Part shown: positions 1 through 6,163 of the stretch, in pieces
Layout: every line of letters begins with the position of its first letter
Numbering within the stretch: position 1 is the stretch's first letter
NCBI GenBank assembly: GCA_003818675.1
Contig: RPPD01000129.1
Span: 1 to 6,662, forward strand
Origin: Spirochaetaceae bacterium
GTDB lineage: Bacteria > Spirochaetota > Spirochaetia > SZUA-6 > RPPD01
Length of the DNA stretch: 6,662 bases
Direction: 5' to 3'
Notes under the pieces: model-generated
Database searches by the model: none
Told to the model about the DNA's origin: nothing
Seen by the model: only the letters and a program-made list of their open reading frames with translations
Position numbers and translations under genes: made by a program

Positions 1-1401
1 AAAGGCAGAAATGTCATGAAGGGGTATTACCGGAGGCCGGAAGAAACAGCGCAAGCGCTCAGGGACGGCTGGTTTCACACCGGTGACACCGGGTTTTTTG
101 ACAAAGATGGCTACCTGTATCTGACAGGCCGCAAGGACGAAATGATCGTTCTTCCCAACGGCAAAAACATCGATCCTGAAGAAGTGGAATCCGGCATCAT
201 GAACCTGTCGCCGCTGGTGCAGGAGGTCGGGGTAACCATGTCTGAAGGACGCCTGATCGCCCTTGTCCTGCCCAACCTCGCCATGCAGGGGGCCGCGAAG
301 TTCCACGAGTTTGCCGACACGATCAAACACGAGATAGTTGAGCGGTACAACAGGACCGCTGCTCAATATAAAAAAATCCTGAAGGTTCTTTTTGTAGCCG
401 AGGAATTCCCGAAAACGCGTCTGGGGAAGCTCAAGCGCTTCATGTTTTCGGAATTACTCCACCGGGCAAAAAAAACCGCCGCAAGCGCGGCGGATGATAA
501 TTCCCGGGAATTTGAAATCATAAGGAATTTCCTGGGAAAAATGACCGATGAGCACATTGCCGCCGACCGTCACCTGGAGTTGGACCTGGGCCTCGATTCC
601 CTGGACCATTTCATGGTGCTGGCCTTTATAGAAAAGACCTTCGGCATAACAATGACCTCTTCCGACATCATCAGCGATCCGACAGTTGGCGGACTTGTTC
701 AATTCATCAGGTCAAGAACAGCGAACATCACGGATCATGGTGTGAACATTGACTGGCATGAGATCCTGTCGCGCAGCGCCATGGAATTCCACAAAAAACC
801 GACCAACCTCTATAAAACAATCCCGCTCGCACGCCTGTTCTTCAGGTTTCTTTTCTCTTTTCAATGTTCCGGGACCGCGAATGTACCGGAAGAGCCGTTC
901 ATCCTGGCCGCAAACCACCAGAGTTACCTTGACATCATGGCGCTGTCAATCAGCTTGCCGCGACCTGTCATCGGCAACTCATTCTTCTGGGTCAAGGCTT
1001 CACGCTTTGCATCCGAAATCGTCCGGTTTCTAACCGGAAACAGGAGCATCATCATACTTGACCGTGAAAGCCTTCTTAAACAGGCATTATTGAAGTCCGC
1101 ATCCCTTCTCAAAAATGGACACAACCTCATCGTATTTCCCGAGGGAATACGCACACGGGACGGAAAAATGGCGAAATTCAAAAAAACCTTCGCCATACTT
1201 GCACGGGAACTGAACATCCCGATCCTGCCCGCCCGGATTGACGGCGCCCACAAGGCCCTCCCATACAGGAGCGCGAGAATCCGCAGGTCCAAAATCACCG
1301 TGCGTTTCCTTTCCCCAATATATCCTGGATCCATGAGTTATGACGAGATAACGCAAAGAGTCGAATCGGCGATTGCGCAGTTTGAGAACGGTGGAGCATG
1401 A
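1..1401 (+). CDS. AMP-binding / acyl carrier protein / PlsC acyltransferase fusion protein (3' part)
   Basis: The frame is open from the first base and enters mid-domain with GRNVMKGYYRRPEET, so the true start lies upstream; the Met at base 16 is internal. In order I see three domains. The first is the end of an adenylate-forming (acyl-CoA/acyl-ACP synthetase) domain, with GWFHTGDTG, GRKDEMIVLPNGKNIDPEEVE and the A10 catalytic lysine in TRLGKLKR (codon 427-429). The second is an ACP domain at about 505-715, with the phosphopantetheine serine in DLGLDSLD (codon 598-600). The third is a PlsC domain at about 835-1370, with NHQSYLD (His codon 916-918), FPEGIRTRDG and ILPARIDGA. The family logic is activation of a free fatty acid, loading on a carrier and transfer to a (lyso)phospholipid at the inner face of the membrane. 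E. coli Aas has related activities but the opposite domain order and no ACP domain of its own. The exact acceptor is inferred. The gene overlaps the next by ATGA. Confidence 0.9.
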   Translation, partial: KGRNVMKGYYRRPEETAQALRDGWFHTGDTGFFDKDGYLYLTGRKDEMIVLPNGKNIDPEEVESGIMNLSPLVQEVGVTMSEGRLIALVLPNLAMQGAAKFHEFADTIKHEIVERYNRTAAQYKKILKVLFVAEEFPKTRLGKLKRFMFSELLHRAKKTAASAADDNSREFEIIRNFLGKMTDEHIAADRHLELDLGLDSLDHFMVLAFIEKTFGITMTSSDIISDPTVGGLVQFIRSRTANITDHGVNIDWHEILSRSAMEFHKKPTNLYKTIPLARLFFRFLFSFQCSGTANVPEEPFILAANHQSYLDIMALSISLPRPVIGNSFFWVKASRFASEIVRFLTGNRSIIILDRESLLKQALLKSASLLKNGHNLIVFPEGIRTRDGKMAKFKKTFAILARELNIPILPARIDGAHKALPYRSARIRRSKITVRFLSPIYPGSMSYDEITQRVESAIAQFENGGA

Positions 1402-2081
1402 ACACGGGAATGCTTTTCAAGGGATTTTCAGGCAAATCAGTCAAATTTCTCGCGGACATAAAAGCGCACAACAGCAAAGCCTGGTACGAAGCACACAAAC
1501 CTGATTACCAGGAGCTGTTGCTTGTTCCGTTTCAAAATCTCGTGGCCGACCTCTCCAGGGCAATGCTCGACATTGACAGGTATTTCATCACAATTCCCGC
1601 CGTGGATAAAACCATTTCCCGGATTTACCGGGACACCAGGTTTTCCAAAGACAAGACAAAATACCGGGACTCCATCTGGTTGACTTTCAAACGCCCGAGT
1701 CCTGACTGGAAGGAAGCGCCATGCTATTTTTTCGAGATCACCCCGGATCTTTACCGCTATGGCATGGGATTCTACATCGCCCCCGCGGCATTCATGGATG
1801 CATTTCGTTTGCGTATCCGCAAAAAGCCTGATGAGTTCAGGGAAGCCGTGGCGTTTCTCAAGAGGGGAAGCGGATTTAAAGTCGAAGGAGACCGATACAA
1901 ACGGATAAAATCAAATGACGCACCTGAAGGACTTTCAGACTGGTTCTGGTATAAAAGCTTTTATTTGACGAGCAATCATGACATCGGTCCGTCTCTATAC
2001 TCAAGCAGACTGGTTGACGAATTAAAACGGGGATTTGAGACACTCGCTCCGCTATATCATTTTTTGTGGGAACTGGTCTGA
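1398..2081 (+). CDS. DUF2461 / TIGR02453 family protein
   Basis: This 227-residue protein matches the conserved DUF2461 family over its full expected length. Visible signatures are FLADIKAHNSKAWYEAHKPDY (about residues 18-37), the strongly conserved block SRIYRDTRFSKDKTKYRD (74-91), the GMGFYIAP strand (122-129), and a C-terminal KSFYL followed by PLYHFLW. The biochemical role of the family is not established, and I assign none. No signal peptide or membrane segment is visible, so it is probably cytoplasmic. The start at 1398 overlaps the upstream stop (ATGA), which suggests coupled translation with the lipid enzyme. A GGTGGAG sits only one base before this ATG; an alternative start at 1410 (MLFKGF, closer to the usual family N-terminus) has the same motif 13 bases upstream, so the first four residues are uncertain. 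The 3' end overlaps aspS on the other strand. Confidence 0.88.
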   Translation: MNTGMLFKGFSGKSVKFLADIKAHNSKAWYEAHKPDYQELLLVPFQNLVADLSRAMLDIDRYFITIPAVDKTISRIYRDTRFSKDKTKYRDSIWLTFKRPSPDWKEAPCYFFEITPDLYRYGMGFYIAPAAFMDAFRLRIRKKPDEFREAVAFLKRGSGFKVEGDRYKRIKSNDAPEGLSDWFWYKSFYLTSNHDIGPSLYSSRLVDELKRGFETLAPLYHFLWELV

Positions 2082-3841
2082 TCCACAATCCTGATGTGAA
2101 GCTCATCAAGCTGCTTTTTTGAAACTTCCCTGGGCGTGTCTATCATCGGCTCCTGCGCCTTCTGGTTCATCGGAAACGCGATCACCTCGCGAAGGTTTTC
2201 CTCAGCCGCCAGAAGCATCACAAGCCTGTCAACTCCGGGCGCAATTCCGCCGTGCGGAGGCGGCCCAAAGTGAAAGGCCGTGACCATTGCGCTGAAGTTT
2301 TTATCCACTTCTTCTTTCTTGTAGCCGGCGATTTCAAAAGCCTTGTACATTATTTCCGGCCTGTGGTTGCGGATTGCGCCTGACGAGAGCTCTATTCCAT
2401 TGCAGACAATGTCATACTGATAGGCAAGCACATCAAGCGGGTCCTTCTGGACAAGCGCGTCCATTCCTCCCTGCGGCATTGAGAAAGGGTTATGCGAGAA
2501 AACAATCTGCTTTTTTTCCTCGTCATACTCGTACATGGGATAGTCCGTGATCCAGCAAAAGCGAAATTCGTTTTTATTGACGAGCCCGAGTTCCTCACCC
2601 AGCCTTGTCCTGATTTCGCCTGCGATGCGCACAACTTCCTTTTCACGGTTGGCAATAAAGAACATGACGTCGTTGGTTTCTATTCCGCCAGCTTTTTTCA
2701 GTGCGTCCATGTCCTTTTCCGGGAGCACCTTTGCAACCGGGCCCTTGATTTCCGTCTCGGTAAAAACGAGGTAGGCCAGGCCGGCTGAGCCGATTGACTG
2801 CGCGAATGCCAGCATGTTCTCGAAAAAACTCTTGGGTTTTGCAGCCGCCTGTTTCACTGAAATGGCTCGTACAATTCCGCCCTTGTCCACAATCTTGCGG
2901 AATGCCTGGAAATCCGAGGCTTTGAAAATACCGGTCACGTCCACTATTTCAAGCGGATTGCGCAGGTCTGGTTTGTCAGTACCATATTTGGCAAGCGCCT
3001 CCTTGTATGGAATGCGCGGATATGGCGGTTTGTTCTGCAGAGCCTTTGAAAACTCACCAAAAATCCTGGGGAAAAGATATTCAATCACAGCAAAAACATC
3101 ATCCTGTGTGACAAAGGACATTTCCATGTCCAGCTGGTAAAACTCGCCAGGACATCTTGTCGCGCGCGCGTCCTCGTCCCTGAAGCAGGGTGCAATCTGG
3201 AAGTAGCGGTCAAATCCCGCCATCATCAGGAGTTGTTTGTACTGTTGCGGTGCCTGAGGCAGGGCGTAAAACTTGCCAGGGTGCAGGCGGGATGGCACCA
3301 GGTAGTCACGCGCGCCCTCCGGGCTTGAAGCTGTGAGGATGGGTGTCTGGTATTCATGGAAACCCAGGTCCTCCATAATGCGCCTCATGCGTGAGATCAC
3401 CCTGGAGCGTAGCAGCACATTCTCATGAAGCTTGGTTTTTCGCAGATCCAGATATCTGTATTTGAGCCGGGTCTCCTCTGGCGCTTCCTCCTCGGGGAAA
3501 ATACTGAAAGGCAGATTCTCACATTCGCCAAGCACCTCAAAGCTGCGTGCCGCGAGATCAATCTCTCCGGTTGGAAGCTTTGGGTTCATGGTTTCTTCCT
3601 CGCGCAGCTCTACAAAGCCCTCGAATTTGACAACTGTCTCCTTTCGCAGGCGGGACACAGCGTCAAGTATACCGGACTCCGGTCTTATGACCACCTGGGT
3701 GAGACCATAGTGGTCACGGACGTCTATGAAGAGAACTCCACCGTGGTCCCGGCGGTTGTGGATCCAGCCAGAGATCATGGCCTCGCGGCCCAAGTGCTCG
3801 CGGCGCAGTTCACCGCATGTATGCGTCCTGTATTTGTTCAT
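2057..3841 (-). CDS. aspS: Aspartyl-tRNA synthetase, probably non-discriminating (Asp/Asn) type
   Basis: This class II synthetase charges tRNA-Asp with aspartate in the cytoplasm. It is 594 residues long from the chosen start, close to the 590 of E. coli. I see an N-terminal OB-fold anticodon-binding domain (about 1-110, GWIHNRRDHGGVLFIDVRD), motif 1 near 147-168, the QAPQQYKQLLMMAGFDRY substrate loop, motif 2 (FRDEDARATRCPGEFYQLD, about 220-238), the bacterial GAD insertion (about 320-420), CNGIELSSGAIRNHRPE, and motif 3 (GIAPGVDRLVMLL, about 532-544). The frame is open upstream to a Met at 3913, but 3841 is chosen because GGAG lies six bases before it, the family N-terminus begins there, and the promoter occupies the extension. 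His33 in RRDHGG is the residue associated with relaxed tRNA-Asp/Asn recognition in Pseudomonas aeruginosa, so mischarging of tRNA-Asn is possible; that part is inference. Residue 228 is Thr where ADR is usual. Confidence 0.97.
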   Translation of the reverse strand: MNKYRTHTCGELRREHLGREAMISGWIHNRRDHGGVLFIDVRDHYGLTQVVIRPESGILDAVSRLRKETVVKFEGFVELREEETMNPKLPTGEIDLAARSFEVLGECENLPFSIFPEEEAPEETRLKYRYLDLRKTKLHENVLLRSRVISRMRRIMEDLGFHEYQTPILTASSPEGARDYLVPSRLHPGKFYALPQAPQQYKQLLMMAGFDRYFQIAPCFRDEDARATRCPGEFYQLDMEMSFVTQDDVFAVIEYLFPRIFGEFSKALQNKPPYPRIPYKEALAKYGTDKPDLRNPLEIVDVTGIFKASDFQAFRKIVDKGGIVRAISVKQAAAKPKSFFENMLAFAQSIGSAGLAYLVFTETEIKGPVAKVLPEKDMDALKKAGGIETNDVMFFIANREKEVVRIAGEIRTRLGEELGLVNKNEFRFCWITDYPMYEYDEEKKQIVFSHNPFSMPQGGMDALVQKDPLDVLAYQYDIVCNGIELSSGAIRNHRPEIMYKAFEIAGYKKEEVDKNFSAMVTAFHFGPPPHGGIAPGVDRLVMLLAAEENLREVIAFPMNQKAQEPMIDTPREVSKKQLDELHIRIVDQTSSHKK

Positions 3842-3847
3842 TTTTAG

Positions 3848-3851
3848 CTCC
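3848..3851 (-). promoter_or_regulatory. Ribosome binding site of aspS (decides the start)
   Basis: On the minus strand GGAG is followed by six bases and then ATG at 3841. This supports the start giving MNKYRTHTCGELRREH rather than the in-frame Met 24 codons upstream at 3913, which lies within the promoter. Confidence 0.75.
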
Positions 3852-3884
3852 AGGGAATAAATTCTACATGTCTGAGAAAAAAAC

Positions 3885-3913
3885 AGTCTATTCACGACGA
3901 AGTTTTTTGTCAA
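3885..3913 (-). promoter_or_regulatory. sigma70-like promoter of aspS
   Basis: Read on the minus strand there is a perfect -35 TTGACA (3913-3908), a 17-base spacer, and a -10 TAGACT (3890-3885, four of six consensus bases). Transcription would begin near 3878 and leave a leader of about 36 bases before the ATG at 3841. The leader is too short for a T-box, and I see no riboswitch in it. Confidence 0.7.
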
Positions 3914-3935
3914 TTCACAGAATGACAGCCAGTTA

Positions 3936-3953
3936 CCGGCCTCAGTCTGCCGG
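3936..3953. repeat. Inverted repeat between the divergent aspS and nitroreductase promoters
   Basis: CCGGC, an eight-base spacer and GCCGG form a perfect 5-bp inverted repeat. It lies about 22 bp beyond the -35 of aspS and 25 bp beyond the -35 of the nitroreductase promoter. There is no T-run on either side, so it is not an intrinsic terminator. Its central place makes an operator for a dimeric regulator possible, but a 5-bp arm can arise by chance. Confidence 0.35.
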
Positions 3954-3978
3954 GAATATACAAATTACACATTTCTGA

Positions 3979-4006
3979 TTGTGCTTTTTTAATACTGGTG
4001 TATAAT
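3979..4006 (+). promoter_or_regulatory. sigma70-like promoter of the nitroreductase-family gene
   Basis: A perfect -10 TATAAT lies at 4001-4006 with a partial -35 TTGTGC at 3979-3984, separated by 16 bases that include a T-tract. Transcription would begin near 4013, about 25 bases before the ATG at 4038. Confidence 0.65.
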
Positions 4007-4027
4007 AGAAACACCTACATCTGGAAT

Positions 4028-4031
4028 GGAG
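4028..4031 (+). promoter_or_regulatory. Ribosome binding site of the nitroreductase-family gene (decides the start)
   Basis: GGAG followed by six bases precedes the ATG at 4038. The in-frame ATG at 4026 sits directly on this site and has no useful Shine-Dalgarno sequence of its own, so 4038 is the better start. Confidence 0.65.
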
Positions 4032-4037
4032 TGCAAT

Positions 4038-4856
4038 ATGTCGCCCAGTAAAAAAATAATGCCAAGGCAAAAGAATCAAAAAACAAAACCGCGCGCAACT
4101 AAATCCAAAGGCAAAACCGCAAAATTGCATAAAATCAAAAAGCCAAACGTTATTATACCAGACATTCTGCGCCAGATTCGCAAGCGCAAGTCAACACGCA
4201 ACTTCAGGGAATTTCCCATGGATGCGGCAGCTATGACACGGGTCAAGACCGCGCTCAAGGCCGCAAAGCGCCTTTCCGCTGCTTTTTCCCTTTCGTGGGA
4301 AATTGACAAGACATCACCAGTGGGAAGCGGCAGGATTTATGCAGCAGAACCAAAGAAAGCCGCGGGTAAACCCGAGGTCCTTGTTGAATACGGATTCCAG
4401 GGCGAGGCGATTGTCCTGGCTCTCACAGGTGCGGAGTATGCAACCTGCTGGAACGCAGTCGGCAAGGCCTTGGTTGCGGGGAGCCCGGCCGTTATTGTAT
4501 TTGGCAAGGCCGATGATAAAGGGTTTATCGCAAAGACGATCAGCCTGGTCATTGGCTCCAAACGCAGAAAGAGTCTTGAGGATGTGCTTGATCCCGATGG
4601 TCTGTTGCCCGCCATGGACCAGATCCGCGTACTTGACGCAATGCGGATAGCACCCTCAGCCATGAACAGACAGCCCTGGCTTTTTAGAGTCACCAGCAAA
4701 AATGAAATTTCGGTAAAAAAGCTCAAGGGGCACCCCCGCTGGACATTTATTGACCTGGGAATCGCACTCTGTCACGGCTATGCTGCGGCAAAGGCGCTCT
4801 TCAGTAAAGCAAAAGTGAAACGGATCGACGCTGAGACTTATTCAATCTCCTGGTAA
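4038..4856 (+). CDS. Nitroreductase-family flavoprotein (TM1586-like) with basic N-terminal tail
   Basis: The 272-residue product resembles the TM1586-type putative nitroreductases, which carry two half-domains of the FMN-dependent nitroreductase fold in one chain. Signatures, counted from this start, are IRKRKSTRNFREFPMD (about 47-62, the first phosphate/FMN-contacting segment), GFQGEAIVLALTGAEYATCW (about 119-138), the segment SKRRKSLEDVL, and a second FMN-type motif MRIAPSAMNRQPWLFRV (about 202-218), then HPRWTFIDLGIALCHGYAAAK. The natural substrate is unknown; members are presumed NAD(P)H-dependent oxidoreductases in the cytoplasm. The first 35 or so residues are unusual: about 14 are Lys or Arg, none is acidic, and the texture (KTKPRATKSKGKTAK) recalls histone H1-like tails. 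The gene stands alone, divergent from aspS, with its own promoter. I see no clear terminator after it. Confidence 0.82.
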   Translation: MSPSKKIMPRQKNQKTKPRATKSKGKTAKLHKIKKPNVIIPDILRQIRKRKSTRNFREFPMDAAAMTRVKTALKAAKRLSAAFSLSWEIDKTSPVGSGRIYAAEPKKAAGKPEVLVEYGFQGEAIVLALTGAEYATCWNAVGKALVAGSPAVIVFGKADDKGFIAKTISLVIGSKRRKSLEDVLDPDGLLPAMDQIRVLDAMRIAPSAMNRQPWLFRVTSKNEISVKKLKGHPRWTFIDLGIALCHGYAAAKALFSKAKVKRIDAETYSISW

Positions 4857-4870
4857 TTAACGTGTACAGG

Positions 4871-4888
4871 GGTCCCGCAACCAGGACC
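4871..4888. repeat. Short inverted repeat (weak hairpin) after the nitroreductase gene
   Basis: GGTCC, eight bases and GGACC form a perfect 5-bp stem starting 15 bases after the stop codon. No T-run follows in either direction, so rho-independent termination is not supported. It may be a 3' end stabilising hairpin or chance. Confidence 0.3.
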
Positions 4889-5004
4889 TGGACATCATCA
4901 ACCTGATCGGGTAATGGTGAAAAAGCCGGAACCGCATCCAGTGTCAAGAACCGTCATCCCCTCACGGATTTAACTTTCAGGGATTGAACCCCGGGTCTTT
5001 TTCA

Positions 5005-5029
5005 GTTTACTGTTAAACAATTCGATAAT
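5005..5029 (+). promoter_or_regulatory. Possible promoter and operator-like palindrome of the capA-like gene
   Basis: A -10-like GATAAT lies at 5024-5029, but no good -35 stands at 16-18 bases before it (TTCAGT at 5001-5006 is the nearest). Overlapping the spacer is the inverted repeat GTTTA-CTGT-TAAAC at 5005-5018. The poor -35 together with a palindrome could mean that an activator or repressor acts here, but this is speculative. Confidence 0.3.
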
Positions 5030-5053
5030 AAAGGTAACTGTAAAGGACAATTA

Positions 5054-6157
5054 ATGCGGAAAAAATCGGCATTGATAATTATTCTTGCGCTGGCCCTGCA
5101 GACTCAAGCATTCGGGCAAAACTCGCTCTCCCTCTCCTTCGTGGGCGATATCATGGCCCATGATGTCAATTTCCAGATGTACGATTTTTCAGAGATTTAC
5201 CGCCGTGTAAGTGATGTTTTCCTGCGCGACGACCTCACATTCGGAAACCTCGAGTTTCCAATTATCGATGATATGCCCTTCTCGACATATCCCATCTTCA
5301 ATGTGAAACAGGCCTATGTCCAGGCTGCAGTTACAGCGGGCTTTGATGTATTCTCCCTCGCCAACAATCATATAACTGACAAGGGTGACCTGGGAGTCTT
5401 GAAGACCCTCACTTCGCTTTTGATGCTCAAAGAAAGGGCAGATGGCAGGTTTTTCTTTTCAGGCATACGCGGTAATCCGCAGAAGCCCTTTGTACCAGAA
5501 GTCATTTACAGAAACGGTTTCAAGATTGGTTTTATAGCCGCAACGCAGTTTCTGAACAACCCGCAGTATACCCCTTATGTCAATGTGGTTGACATAAAAA
5601 GCCAGGACAGGATAGACGAGTTTCTTGCCTGGGTAAAAACAACTGCTTCCCAGTACGACCTGTTTATCGTGTCGTTTCACGGAGACATTGAATATGTCCA
5701 GACTCCAGACAGCAAAAAGCAGCGTTTTTTCAGGCAACTCATTGAGGCTGGAGCGGACATTGTCTGGGGCCACCACCCGCACGTGCTTCAGCCTTATGAA
5801 CTTGTAAAAATTAATGGGCAGGACAAACTTATAATGTATTCAACAGGAAATTTCATTTCCGGCCAGACCAGCTGGCTTTCCATGGATATGGCAAACTCTG
5901 CGCGTGCATTCACTGGTGATTCTGCCATTTTCCAGGTGCGCGTAACGCGACATGGGAACAGCTCACCATTTATCGCAGGCGTTATCCCAATTTTAATATC
6001 AAATTACAAAAATCCGGAAAAGGGAGTTATTGTAGACCGCACCGAATTACTGGCTGGTTATGCCCTGCCGGGAAATTGGCAGGAGTATTTCCGCACAAGG
6101 CTTTCTGTAATGAGGGATTTCTTCAACAACATGGCGAACTACATCAACAAGGAATAG
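5054..6157 (+). CDS. Exported CapA/PgsA-type poly-gamma-glutamate / capsule synthesis protein
   Basis: This 367-residue protein belongs to the CapA family (PGA_cap domain, calcineurin-like metallophosphatase fold). It starts with a Sec signal peptide: MRKK, a hydrophobic core SALIIILALALQ, then TQAFGQ, with cleavage expected near residues 19-22 and no lipobox Cys. Metal-site motifs appear in family order: FVGDIMAH (29-36), GNLEFPI (64-70), LANNHITDKG (102-111), SFHGDIEY (207-214), GHHPHVLQPYE (239-249) and STGNFI (263-268), so it looks catalytically intact. CapA/PgsA members are tied to poly-gamma-glutamate anchoring or export, but many are orphan envelope proteins of unknown substrate. No capB, capC or other polymer gene is present here, so the substrate is not inferred. 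AAGGA (5043-5047) lies six bases before the ATG. It converges on folC with only six bases between the stops. Confidence 0.88.
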   Translation: MRKKSALIIILALALQTQAFGQNSLSLSFVGDIMAHDVNFQMYDFSEIYRRVSDVFLRDDLTFGNLEFPIIDDMPFSTYPIFNVKQAYVQAAVTAGFDVFSLANNHITDKGDLGVLKTLTSLLMLKERADGRFFFSGIRGNPQKPFVPEVIYRNGFKIGFIAATQFLNNPQYTPYVNVVDIKSQDRIDEFLAWVKTTASQYDLFIVSFHGDIEYVQTPDSKKQRFFRQLIEAGADIVWGHHPHVLQPYELVKINGQDKLIMYSTGNFISGQTSWLSMDMANSARAFTGDSAIFQVRVTRHGNSSPFIAGVIPILISNYKNPEKGVIVDRTELLAGYALPGNWQEYFRTRLSVMRDFFNNMANYINKE

Positions 6158-6163
6158 ATCCCC

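Larger units (their letters stand above)
4857..5053. other. Intergenic spacer without a recognisable gene
   Basis: This 197-bp stretch between the nitroreductase-family gene and the capA-like gene contains no coding frame with a start and ribosome site, and no tRNA or small RNA that I can recognise. It holds a weak hairpin at 4871-4888, a short GGG/CCC hairpin (4980-4991) followed a few bases later by a T-run (4998-5002) that is too weak to call a terminator, and the probable promoter of the downstream gene. Confidence 0.6.

Noticed and set aside
749..1033. Overlapping open frame inside the acyltransferase gene
   Set aside because: It shows no family similarity and lies in an alternative frame of a gene with clear domain motifs; it is a shadow frame.
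3425..3847. Long plus-strand open frame opposite aspS
   Set aside because: It is antisense to a well-conserved synthetase domain and has no ribosome site or recognisable domain.
3842..3913. A longer aspS product starting at 3913 with 24 extra residues
   Set aside because: The extension covers the -35 and -10 elements, has no family similarity, and the start at 3841 has a well-placed GGAG.
4026..4037. Start of the nitroreductase-family gene at the ATG at 4026
   Set aside because: The ATG lies directly before the GGAG that serves the ATG at 4038 and has no Shine-Dalgarno sequence at a usable distance.
4861..4914. Remnant of a coding sequence reading NQDLDIINLIG before a stop
   Set aside because: It is a short open stretch with no start, no ribosome site and no recognisable family; it could be chance.
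4966..5002. A tRNA T-arm-like segment on the minus strand (GGGGTTCAATCCC)
   Set aside because: The five-base T-stem does not pair properly, and no acceptor, D or anticodon arm can be found around it.
4980..5002. Rho-independent terminator between the nitroreductase and capA-like genes
   Set aside because: The stem is only about three GC pairs and several unpaired bases separate it from the T-run.
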